Source of the DNA: Rhodopirellula sp. SM50
GTDB lineage: Bacteria; Planctomycetota; Planctomycetia; Pirellulales; Pirellulaceae
Assembly: GCF_002289565.1 (NCBI RefSeq)
Contig: NZ_NTFY01000061.1
Coordinates: 1-64,000 of the forward strand
Length of the DNA: 64,000 nucleotides
Direction: 5' to 3'
Shown here: piece after piece, positions 54,201 to 59,632 of the stretch
Layout of the letters: every line of letters starts with the position of its first letter
How positions within the stretch are numbered: the first letter of the stretch is position 1
The notes under the pieces: generated by a model
The model's database searches: none
Told to the model about the DNA's origin: nothing
What the model saw: the letters and a program-made list of their open reading frames with translations, nothing else
Translations under genes and position numbers: made by a program

Positions 54201-54404
54201 GCCTCCCCGGATAATCTCAAACTGAAGTTCGGCCGGTGCCCCACCCGGATTGCCCTCGTCGACCATCGCGTTACCGATCGACAGCGAGGCGGCGAGCAGG
54301 TTTCGGGCCTCCAAACGTTCGGATTGTGGACGAAACCGTCGGGATTTCTTGGCAGAACGTGCCTTCGGAGGCGAAGGGCGACGGCGAAGTTTGCGTGAAC
54401 GCAT
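42216..54404 (-). CDS. Giant surface protein: Calx-beta, RTX repeats, beta-propeller, PKD array, dockerin
   Basis: About 4,062 aa from ATG 54404 (4,096 if the ATG at 54506 is used). Order: basic N-terminus with LEARNLLAA; Calx-beta domain (first 150 residues after it); a long beta-rich region to about 1,300; RTX-type calcium repeats (GGDGDDTITGAG, GGPGEDTLIGGGG) encoded at about 49800-50350; a YncE/lactonase-like propeller at 46740-48800; eight or more PKD-like domains (WxIDWGDG, HxYxD) at 43040-46150; a second short RTX block (GGEGKDNVQGRAG) at 42720-42920; and a two-loop dockerin (DVNGDGSGSALDALMIINRL) at 42240-42545. Predicted calcium-loaded, exported adhesin or matrix protein. One of the largest genes expected in the genome. 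Cys is nearly absent. Confidence 0.88.
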   Translation of the reverse strand: MRSRKLRRRPSPPKARSAKKSRRFRPQSERLEARNLLAASLSIGNAMVDEGNPGGAPAELQFEIIRGGDTSEELTIGFEIFAAGEDELSAGQRGLATAGEDFVVPAFSTITIPSGSLNETLTITVNNDVEIEGDERLEVRFTSVIGEVTFASEEDTRATGTIVNDDPPNELLEFLQNIDNEERDRLVGQIKDGFDDTFSEIITGIQTAVDEISGVPIVGGQLTDAVEPSLSEIEDIQTGLSDLVETVFTSTSENLVADFQNAMFTILEPILIDSPDAGTDISASDILLSYGADDLDGPDGNGDGIPDSGTSWVQFDFHLGQRTIQDLPFELDLGSAAALPGLEALGLSVDASDGLRFDLRWDLRYGFGLSQLYGTDPAFDLDYFYVNSGAVDVTGSPVEEFRASIDIKSAPAKDGDGNDVLSTDAGLKADATIGLLAAKVEDGIPFAVDITAEEGFEFTGVETEVDFTLVIDAGGTQPIEAVISRTFSNPATLLAELQSELISQLDGKFNAETTGGDGQNAFAPVTVSLDFGRINGFTNPDQPTTPSIVLSAELPQISSMTIIGGGELGFSESNLGSLSSPGPFGQFDDGRSAALGFDASSFDEEGFTTASSETTPGRYQLIAGAAAPASGVLRQDTEFVLVLNNGSPDGMPEERILISIGEEQNRNLDTLRDQLNQNSLETLFRDSVNQAISQQGTYGTIDVEIDDDGFFVLTSRGDANNPGPTLDIDYASTDQSKISIAFTVDIDDPNWTLPNQRANPTDQRALDRVTRAEIQAAKKITDRFQPEAEASVALKLHTTADLNGLIDQAGGSIPSIPLIGEGFLLPKIEFDFVLDATASAKFQNPTNPDPNDDEAGEKRFTNELENLRFENVTIDSGGLIETFIKPIAQFAETALGPISVFVGGLGGSNLLGTSLPILSDLNNIRGASFPETIFDLAGGANEDLIRHFRRALGNVVDLLDPNSPLGRILADLGEKPVLALGCFEYFQPQGASSRTLAPCSVVSAIDSATATEASQFINTYEAITETSGGLRFDFIRPTNFVKLLSGVTADDPADLVSLNVPTLDVTFGKDINIDVGVADLNGDVDASVFTQLGLVYDTVGLSKMVDAIRRGDDPVWDDLLDGIYIRNRDGNEVEIDIDASATAKIDVELASGSVKANLSGGVQLDLLDPNEDGALRLDEIQSQTDGDASKVFCLVDASASLDAGIKVEVEFFGLEGEVDLNISDVADINLNIKKGLFKDLLEGVGFDLDCLDDLNPILASPRFENGEDVIRIHTGPYASDRRDGDVSDEDGPAVISVEEDGDWIVVTGFGAETSLPIGKASRIVITGGPNADVFDLSGVDSLPVRIEGAGGGDTLFGGDKGDEIYGGDGGDFIDPGAGEDLVVTGTGSNLVISSPGADTIDAGANTDSGGFIYGYELDEVGRLQVTDQGDLIPQPDRNEGDTVIGSIHADYLVGTNVDGGDGDDTITGAGDGGTLDGGEDDDEITGGDGDETLVGGPGEDTLIGGGGADSLLGGDDDDKLISGYGDTLVSGGDGDDELTVDLGVEIFGLGIDGITTTLGLGNYSAASLIESSEFPTESTSFAGIETIADYRLGEGDDSIIIDGVNVPVSISAGAGEDIFHLIATAAEVELNAGGDDDELVIDRSGRIAPMDALLRANRLSGFGAADVTLFGNSLETITITLGDGDDRLRVDAPSPETRIIGGNGDDDTIIVDRLKATSTITAEQVYMDIDSAAAAIRTEFGEVGLLRVTADSLWIDNRDNENALDFSVKDRDVTISGLDGSLIENISGIGRVEFLGSTAAASQDTLKVIDTSESTKTFRIEDDLVEVLQGSDVLVFEAASSDISQEDPVITLEYPVTPTLDGPFHVLFPRAPIATGNPDRHAYVVEGSQITTFDVVSSPNLLLPSGSTNVPFNVNADAVFDPSGRFLYVTGNSLDPSDSKSSINQIAIFERNVSTGVLSLVETIDSFPAGTQAAPAGRIEIVDIQVAEEWVFLTIEDIDVLSGGDTRVYRFDRDPHGSEPGKLTQGRYVGGRIQGTPIDSVMDTDDSDDLFVLTLVGPHLEVYRYSIRSGGDDSIVDGPFKSFETRSSGPDAKIEIQPVRNNQPRKVYLVEPETIYVTQRVGGGGDLQLIQKVSLPSTDTQFESKDVEFNADGSEIYINDNATIKTYQLVAGGDKDGRFVDANGDVTDSPLPIATSNVNVLNSIDADSLARDPRTRRFIAPTADNEITVFSSALEAIQVITDGEPPTFEANSLKKLVFTTSRPGRGSAYGIATGPQGGYLVEFTRSKKTAGEFNPRSILTPDDWESNLLRDKQLDSAVDLVLADDKHLYVAVDSGIQLFQRDRNTGDLDFQTTFEAFADFSGARTLQLSPDGTTLWAGSHDTVKSWSRDTTTGFLTANSGSASLSQSTEIFVDPNSDFLFVALDGSSGGIATRLQSAVGTAAQFTPLPNATSVKRIGNRLYAGTRDGVLNVYSIDAEGKLTLLQTASGGSGGAGSLSDVVDIVSSRGDRFVFAGSSDGTIIAYSRDPSSGRLAFAQRITQGIGSFDDAKGIEEMTSLTFDLSEQDYIADLLYVTSPNGWTAIQVLPGFATNTSSYRVGFDGNFGSLEVASNESTPAGDFTDIVRSSGTGNIPLTIRTFGGNDEISIASQPSSLTLDTGDGNDFVSLRSVSGATTSIELGEGDDAIDVNLPGLQITNDNATVSINGASPLSEDAPPIGDTLTYVVGDLSFDPSPATNLTTPSGQISVDGQVLVKWEEIEDLGELADLSASITVTPESIEEGNSVDLSTTASAEGVTFAESDYQWDLDGDGVFGDRIGSSFALDWSELQELGIDDDGVYPVAVEVVTSGLRTIAIESIVVTNADPVLSASVSPGTIDQFDSVSLTLGSADPGDDTIERWEIDWESDGTVDDIYFIDAGVVTHVYDSFGTKTITATAFDEDGGPYAAVTTNVIVNEIPPRERKIEGNTILDEGATGNYTLVASGGTTTPVSWLVDFGDGTIQEITSTQFTHTYKDDGTYTISAIVLEDDGSSLSATETLTVTVNPVDPTIVTTAGTSPIDEGHVYTLGVDAINDPGDDTITEWTIDWGDGNVETIIGDIRSAAHRYVDDSATEPGGFYQVTVSATDEDGTYPGTASIPVEVSNIAAPMISVPPELLVSPGSDLFSVAEGQPLQLILTNHDPGEDTTTEWIIDWDGNGPMTPVSYPNDPENPLRNVRFVYNAEIAPLEITAVMIDEDGEHPTNVLIGEVTNTAPTPRISGGTKTAIEGTPFFVTLDPGVEGTNSSIVRWRIEWNDGSEAETVVLDQASTVVTVPHVFRDGDGSELTVEAFAIDDANQEYPASLTITVINQPPSIEIDGPPAIEENTEYSLTLGSVIDPAITDTVSTYIIRWGDGTSTELTAQQVADLSRVVSHTYVDDPPFPGVVDTVINVDLIDEDGLTQNAGSTTVRIVNIPPIAEAGGPYQILIPATQIQLSGTATDQSFEDTFTFEWDFNDDGVFDDATGPTPIFDAAGAFPGQIFDVALRVTDDDGGVSDVVSTTVRYLSIPEITDLVLPTEPILENQEFTLTVLFEDVDPNQTHTVTVLWGDGNSSEVFLAGGEREVEIPHTYLDDNPTNTPLDPYNISVTVANSAADDSAETGVDVFNVNPEVAAFTSDASSLKAKSDDNVVSVSGTVADVGTEDTHRAVIDWGDGSDSEIVDVDPTDRTFESRHEYASGGIYEITFTVTDDDTGESEVATTAAVIQGVGLVDGTLFIIGTDGRDKVAFKYDDRTDALTVDVKLNQDSSDKSRIMETFTASSIDRIVAFLCDGNDHYQGEFGGSGNRYSQTSVAIRQIVFAGAGRDQIHGGDAGDALIGGEGKDNVQGRAGNDLLIGGFDRDVIHGGLDDDLLIGDHMVADESLVSIVDKVDNALTSWNDKALPETILALEGIKDDNEQDKLLDKKGENEFIEGGYQPQWVWWIDVNGDGSGSALDALMIINRLSLIGHDAEWTGIEGDDQFDVNGDGLITPSDALMIINRIAYGNSSRATPYAKQLAVDAARIDSVDRALAGGYDDEEPQWDEPGSLF

Positions 54405-54535
54405 GTTACAGGACCGGCGGTTTTTCGGTGTGGATCTAAAGTCGCTATTAATCCACACGCGGACTGATGCTCCACATTCACCCCCTGGATAGGTGTCGCG
54501 CATCATTTTTTTAGAAACAATGAAAACGGTGAAAA

Positions 54536-54577
54536 GCAGTTGCTCAAGCGCAGTTGCTCAAGCGCAGTTGCTCAAGC
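54536..54577. repeat. 14-bp tandem array (GCAGTTGCTCAAGC) x3
   Basis: Three exact abutting copies at 54536-54549, 54550-54563 and 54564-54577, in the short gap between the giant gene and the kinase-WD40 stop. The unit length equals that of the array at 19810-19921, but the sequence differs. Confidence 0.93.
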
Positions 54578-54624
54578 GCTGAGCATTCCGTTTTCTTCAG
54601 GTCCAGGGACCGGCCGAGGTGGCG

Positions 54625-57600
54625 TCATTTTGTCGAGCGAGACGCTTCGGTCGCATAGCCCTTGCTCGCATCCCAGATCACGACGCGTTTGCCAGAGCTG
54701 GCAATGATTTTCGAACCGTCTTCGCTCCATTGGGCTGCCCGGACGTTTCCCCGTCCGGCACTCATTCTGAGCGTGGGATGCTGGCTGATCGGATCCCAAA
54801 GGAGGAAGGTTCCGCGGGCATCAATGGTCAACAAACGACGGTCGCTCGGTCCCCAGTTGACTGTTGTGACGGCCTCTAATTGTGCCGGTAATTCAAAGAT
54901 CGGTTGAAGCGTCGTCGCGTCGATCACCATGACGAGGTTGCCACTGGTTGAGACGGCGATCTGCTCTCCCGAACGGCTCCAAGCGATCGTGTAGATCAAC
55001 TCCGTGGTACCTGGCCAATAGCGCAGCTGTCCGGTCGTTGCATCCCACACACCGAGTCCGCCTCCGAGACCCGCGATGGCGAGCCGTCCTCCGTCGGCCG
55101 ACCAACTCAGCGATTGGATCGATGTGAAACGCGTCGCGGTCGGACCCTCGATGGGGTTCAACTCGTGATCGAACAGATCGATTGCCCCATCGGATCCTCC
55201 CGCCGCAATGCTGTGCCCGCCAGGATGAAACGCCACGTCGTTGATTTTGGATTCGGTCGTCTGCTCAAAGAGCAATTGACGGTTCTCGGTGTCCCAGAGG
55301 CACACTTTACCCGGGTCATCGGGACGCCCGACTCCGCCTGCAGCGACCAACCGTGTTCCGCAGGGCGAGTAATCGACGCCATTCCACAGCGTGTTTGCCT
55401 TTCGGATTCGGTGGACCACCTTTCCGTCGACGGCGTCGACCAAGAAGACGCGTCGATTTCCCGCCGCACAGGCAATCAGTCCACCATCCGGACTGACCGC
55501 GAGATCGTTCAACCAATTCGCGTTGAGGGTGAACTCGCGGCGGCAGTGTGAACCCTCTGGTTGCCAACACTTGATCGCGCCATCCATCCCCGCCGAAAAG
55601 ATCCGGTCTCTGCGGTGGTCCCATACGACCTTAAACACATGTCGGGAGTGACCATGAACTGTGCGTCGCAACGATCCTGTCTCAGTATCCCAGATTCGAA
55701 TCGTTCCGTCCCATGATGCCGTCGCCAAACGGTTTCCATTTGCATCGGCGGTCAGCGAGGCGATCGCATGCGTGTGCTCGGCTAACTCCATGTTGATTTC
55801 TTCGGACTTCAAATCCCAAATCCGCGCCGTGCCGCCGCGACCGCAGGCAATGATTTGATCAGGATTGGTCGGATGGAATCGCACGCTCCTTAAATCGCTG
55901 AACGCCGTGGAACTTTGGAACTGTTGGGAATCGTTCGCAAGGTCCCAAACCATTGCGGCTTTCCCTGACGGATAGGCAACGCGACGACTATCCGCCGACC
56001 AGCCCATCTCCATCGCGAACTGGTCAGCATATCCCGGCCAGCCGTGTAGCGTTGAAGCGACTTGAAAGCGGTCGGTTTCAAGCAGGCAGAAGTCGCCCGA
56101 TTCTTCGGCGTTGGAAACGGCGGACCATCGACCGCGCCTTGCGATGTAGCGTCCGTCGGGGCTCCACTGCAGCGCGAAAACAGTCAGCGGCTTCTCCGAT
56201 CGATAAAGAACCTCCCACGTCTCGGTATCGAAAACCGCCATCCCCTTCCGACCTCCGACCGCCAGGCGTGCCGGCCCGACCGGCTCCCACGTGACGCAGT
56301 TGAGTGGACCGACCGGTGAAACAATGCGTTTGACGATCGTTCGGCTGTCGATCTCCCAAATGTTGATCCATCCATCGGTACCGGCAGACGCCAAGTAGGA
56401 TTGGTCCCCATTCAGAGCCAATCCGTGGAGTGCACCCCGATGACTTTCCAGTGAGTATTCTTGCTGATTGCAAAATGCTTGGGCGTAGTACCATTCCCAG
56501 TCGCGTCGGTCGATGTCGGATTCGCTCGCGGGACGCCACTGGTCCAGCAGGTTTTGCGCCCGGGCATATCCGCGATGTTCGTCCATCGAGTCGATCGCGT
56601 TGAGCATGCTGGCCGAATAAAGGCTCCGCCGAGTGAGTTCGGATTGCTGTTCGGCTCGACGCCGCGCCCGTTCCGCAGATGCGGTTGCCGCAGTCGATTG
56701 CTCCAGCGCCGATTGGAGTTCTCCCAACAGTCGCTCGTTGGCCGTCGCCATCGACTGAGTTTGCTGATTGAGCTTTCGCTGAACGTCTTGTTGTTCGAAA
56801 AAATAGTAGGCCGACGAGAATCCGATGATGGTCAAGACAACCAGCATGATGATGGTTGCGGCAATCGAAGCGGCGAAACCGCGGTTCTGTCTCGCCCAAC
56901 GTCCGCAGCGTTCGGCGAGCGAGGCACGCCGGGCCAAAATGGGTTCGTCGGCCAGAAACCGGCGCAGGTCTTCGTGCATCGCCTCGGCCGTCTGGTACCG
57001 ATCCTTCGGTGCGCGTTCGATCGCTTTTTCAACGATGGTCGCCAGATCCCGGGGGACTCCGGTCGAGTTTCGATCCAACAGGACGGGGCGTGAGGAGACG
57101 ACGCGCTGAATCAATTCGCGGCGATCGCTTTCGTCGAACGCCGGCTTCAGCGTCACTAATTCGTACAGCGTGATGCCCAACGAGTAGACATCGCCGCGAG
57201 CGTCCGTTTCGCTCGTAAAAGCCTCCGGAGGCATATAGCGGATCGTCCCGAGGATGTCACCTGAGCGAGTGATATTTGCGTCGTCTTCCGATTTGGCGAG
57301 CCCGAAGTCGGCAACCCACACATCGTTATGAACGTCCAGCAGCAGATTACTCGGTTTGATATCGCGATGTGTGATGCCTTGTGCATGGGCATAGGCCAGC
57401 GCGTCACTGACTTGCAGTCCGATCTGAGCGACGTTGATCCAATAGGGATGGATTGACGAACTGGATACCGACGAATCCACGGTCGAACGCGTGACGCGAT
57501 CGGATCGATCGCTTCGGTACATTGCACCCGATTGCGCCGAAGCACTCGGGTGGTCGGGGAGCGATTCGAGTTCACGTAAGACTTCGTCAAGGCCCTGGCC

Positions 57601-58185
57601 TCGGATGAACTGCATCACGTAGTAGCTGATCCCGTCGTCTTCTCCGACACCAAAGACCGGCACGATGTTGGTATGGTGCAACTTGGCAGCCGCTTTGGCT
57701 TCGCGCTCAAATCGCAGTTTTTGATTCGCGCTAAAGCCCGCATTGGGCGGTAAGACCTTGATCGCGACCCGACGGCCGAGCGAGATCTGCTCCGCTTCGT
57801 AAACGATTCCCATGCCTCCTTGACCGAGTTCGCGAACCAGCTGGTAATCGCCCAGCGTCTTTCCGCTCAAGGACTGCGCGGCCGATCGGGACGAAATCGT
57901 CGCATCATCCTGCTCGGGCAGTTTGACCTGTTCGACCAACGCCAGCGTTGGCAACAGTTCGCGCAGTTCGTCGGCCCATTCCGGATGGCGTTCGACGAAT
58001 GGTTCGATCGGACAAGCATTGCCGGCGCGACAGTCCGCCAGATAGGAATCGGCAATCTTTCCGATGATCTCGTCTTGCCGATCGGCACTCTGCTGATCGG
58101 CACTCTGCTGATCGGCACTCTGCTGATCGGCACTCTGCTGATCGGCACTCTGCTGATCGGCACTCTGCTGATCGGTGCCGCTCAC
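54625..58185 (-). CDS. Ser/Thr protein kinase with transmembrane helix and WD40 propeller
   Basis: 1186 aa. N-terminus has six exact DQQSA pentapeptides (from the 15-bp array), then an ECF-coupled kinase N-domain (CPIEPFVERHPEWADELREL). Kinase about 110-400: GQGGMGIVYEA, VAIKVLPP, HRDIKPSNLLL, ADFGLAK, GTIRYMPPEA. Transmembrane helix about 432-462, a coiled coil with QSMATANERLLGE, then WD40 blades from about 585 to the end (LATASWDGTIRIWD). GTG start at 58185 overlaps the sigma gene stop (GTGA), so synthesis of kinase and sigma factor is coupled; the kinase may phosphorylate that sigma factor, as shown for some planctomycete-type ECF groups. Confidence 0.92.
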   Translation of the reverse strand: MSGTDQQSADQQSADQQSADQQSADQQSADQQSADRQDEIIGKIADSYLADCRAGNACPIEPFVERHPEWADELRELLPTLALVEQVKLPEQDDATISSRSAAQSLSGKTLGDYQLVRELGQGGMGIVYEAEQISLGRRVAIKVLPPNAGFSANQKLRFEREAKAAAKLHHTNIVPVFGVGEDDGISYYVMQFIRGQGLDEVLRELESLPDHPSASAQSGAMYRSDRSDRVTRSTVDSSVSSSSIHPYWINVAQIGLQVSDALAYAHAQGITHRDIKPSNLLLDVHNDVWVADFGLAKSEDDANITRSGDILGTIRYMPPEAFTSETDARGDVYSLGITLYELVTLKPAFDESDRRELIQRVVSSRPVLLDRNSTGVPRDLATIVEKAIERAPKDRYQTAEAMHEDLRRFLADEPILARRASLAERCGRWARQNRGFAASIAATIIMLVVLTIIGFSSAYYFFEQQDVQRKLNQQTQSMATANERLLGELQSALEQSTAATASAERARRRAEQQSELTRRSLYSASMLNAIDSMDEHRGYARAQNLLDQWRPASESDIDRRDWEWYYAQAFCNQQEYSLESHRGALHGLALNGDQSYLASAGTDGWINIWEIDSRTIVKRIVSPVGPLNCVTWEPVGPARLAVGGRKGMAVFDTETWEVLYRSEKPLTVFALQWSPDGRYIARRGRWSAVSNAEESGDFCLLETDRFQVASTLHGWPGYADQFAMEMGWSADSRRVAYPSGKAAMVWDLANDSQQFQSSTAFSDLRSVRFHPTNPDQIIACGRGGTARIWDLKSEEINMELAEHTHAIASLTADANGNRLATASWDGTIRIWDTETGSLRRTVHGHSRHVFKVVWDHRRDRIFSAGMDGAIKCWQPEGSHCRREFTLNANWLNDLAVSPDGGLIACAAGNRRVFLVDAVDGKVVHRIRKANTLWNGVDYSPCGTRLVAAGGVGRPDDPGKVCLWDTENRQLLFEQTTESKINDVAFHPGGHSIAAGGSDGAIDLFDHELNPIEGPTATRFTSIQSLSWSADGGRLAIAGLGGGLGVWDATTGQLRYWPGTTELIYTIAWSRSGEQIAVSTSGNLVMVIDATTLQPIFELPAQLEAVTTVNWGPSDRRLLTIDARGTFLLWDPISQHPTLRMSAGRGNVRAAQWSEDGSKIIASSGKRVVIWDASKGYATEASRSTK
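58081..58170. repeat. In-frame 15-bp tandem array, six perfect copies (DQQSA codons)
   Basis: Six identical units ATCGGCACTCTGCTG (plus strand) from 58081 to 58170 at the very 5' end of the kinase gene. Perfect identity at nucleotide level indicates recent expansion or active slippage; copy number probably varies between strains. Confidence 0.95.
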
Positions 58186-58829
58186 GACACGAGCGCCTCG
58201 ACACCACCGGGCAGGTCTTCCAGAATATTGCGGAGGCGGCGGACGGCTCGCAAATAGCGACCATAAGCGGCTGTCGGACTGATGCCCAACACCTGTGCCG
58301 CCTCGCTGTTGGTGAGTTCCTCGAAATGCCGCAACACCAGCAACTCGCGTGCGGCGGGATCCATCTCATTGATCGCGTCGTTGACTCGCTGCCGCTGTTC
58401 GGATCGCATCGCCGCGTGGCTGGCTGACGTCAATCGACCGAGCAGCCGCTCGGCAAGTGCGATCGATTCCGCCGACGAAAACGGATGAGGTTCGATCGAA
58501 ATCTCGCGACCGATGTCTCTCGCCTGAACACCCAGGTGATACCGGTGGGTGTCGGTCAGCTTCTGCATCGTCTCCAATCGCAGCCAGAGAAAGAACGGGA
58601 TTGCCGGGCTCGCACAGTAAGCCGGGAATTTCCTCTGAATCGTCAGGTAGGTTTCTTGCAGGACATCATTCGGGTCGACTCGCCGTCTCAGTCGCGGATC
58701 GAGGCGGACTCGGACCAACGCCATCAATCGGTCACGATGTTCGTCGAACAAGTCCGCCAACACTTTTTGATCACCCCGTGCAGCGGCCGCGAGCCGTGTC
58801 CGGTCCATCCCGTTTTCAAGTTCGGTCAT
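58182..58829 (-). CDS. ECF-like RNA polymerase sigma factor (planctomycete type)
   Basis: 215 aa from ATG 58829 (longer frame to 58937 possible; ATG 58889 alternative). Region 2: VLADLFDEHRDRLMALVRVR, RVDPNDVLQETYL; region 4: MDPAARELLVLRHFEELTNS followed by EAAQVLGISPTAAYGRYLRA, the helix-turn-helix that reads the -35. It belongs to the sigma-70 family group common in planctomycetes. The 4-nt overlap with the kinase gene points to kinase-controlled activity in place of an anti-sigma factor. Region 3 absent, as expected. Confidence 0.9.
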   Translation of the reverse strand: MTELENGMDRTRLAAAARGDQKVLADLFDEHRDRLMALVRVRLDPRLRRRVDPNDVLQETYLTIQRKFPAYCASPAIPFFLWLRLETMQKLTDTHRYHLGVQARDIGREISIEPHPFSSAESIALAERLLGRLTSASHAAMRSEQRQRVNDAINEMDPAARELLVLRHFEELTNSEAAQVLGISPTAAYGRYLRAVRRLRNILEDLPGGVEALVS

Positions 58830-58997
58830 GACAATCTCAATGGAATTGGAAACCTCGTAGGAAAACTTGGCGGCTGCGGAGAATTCCATCTTAACCCATC
58901 TCACGTGCCATGCCAGCAAAATGCCCCCACGCTCCACTTGCCGATCCGGCCCCGCAAGGGACCGAAATCGATGCAGTCACGCAATCGAATAGCTGGC

Positions 58998-59045
58998 GAA
59001 TAGTTGGGGGACAGAATAGCTGGGGGACAGAATAGCTGGGGGACA
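58998..59045. repeat. 16-bp tandem array (GAATAGCTGGGGGACA) x3
   Basis: Units at 58998-59013 (one base different), 59014-59029 and 59030-59045, with a partial copy GAATAGCTGG before them at 58986-58996. Same size class as the array at 8078-8157. Its reverse complement TGTCCCCCAGCTATTC shares the pyrimidine-rich CCCC block with the other arrays. Confidence 0.92.
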
Positions 59046-59418
59046 TGGCATGAATGGCTTGAAAGCATTTGAAAGTGCCGTGTCCCCGTCATTCTTGTTT
59101 GCTGATCGCAATCGCTGGACGGCGCATGCGATGGATGGCACCAATTGGAAGAGGCGATTAGGACAGATGGGACCTATCAGTCACATCAGTCCTATTGGTC
59201 CCGTTGCACGATTGTTGTCCGATCCTCGAAGCAACGGCAAAACAATGGGGGCAAAACCATTTTAGGCTGTGATCGTTTTGCCCCCATCGTCTTGCCCATC
59301 GTTCGTTATCCAATCGAAGCAGCACAGACTGAAAACTGACTTCGCGTCGGTTGCATCGACTTGGGCACCTGCCAAGAGTTGAATGCAACTGAAACACTCC
59401 TGCCATGTCCCCGGGTTT

Positions 59419-59626
59419 GCTCATTTTCTTGTCACCCATTTTCCCGTCTTCCGTCTCCCAGCACCCTTTCCCACCTCCCCATCATTCTGCCCCGAATGAT
59501 TCTGCCCACCCTCTGGCGACGTCCGCTGATCGACTGCCGGGCTCCGTGGGGCATTTCCACGCCACCCGTTGCGTGAACCCGTGTTGATCGTCGATACTTC
59601 GGCGATCATCACGATCTAATCGGGGG
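59419..59626. repeat. Dispersed repeat, copy 2, ending at the YifB ribosome-binding site
   Basis: 59563-59626 aligns with 42005-42068 at about 84 percent identity; GCTCATTTTCTTGTCACCC at 59419-59437 matches 41991-42009. In this copy an extra stretch of about 125 bp separates the two parts. The terminal CGGGGG lies 6 nt before the ATG at 59633, so the repeat supplies the Shine-Dalgarno-like sequence of the YifB gene. Confidence 0.75.
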
Positions 59627-59632
59627 AACGTA

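Larger units (their letters stand above)
58830..59632. other. Intergenic region rich in short tandem repeats
   Basis: About 800 bp with no supported gene. It contains the 16-bp array at 58998-59045, GGGACCTATCAGTCACATCA-type short repeats at 59168-59196, GGCAAAACAATGGGGGCAAA with its inverted partner TCGTTTTGCCCCCATCGTCT at 59236-59302, TTCTGCCCCGAATGATTCTG at 59482-59501, and dispersed repeat copy 2 at the end. It holds the promoters of the divergent sigma-kinase and YifB genes. Confidence 0.7.

Noticed and set aside
54404-54506. 34-residue N-terminal extension of the giant protein
   Set aside because: No Shine-Dalgarno at the upstream ATG and composition unlike the rest; the basic stretch with LEARNLLAA fits a start at 54404, though this is not certain.
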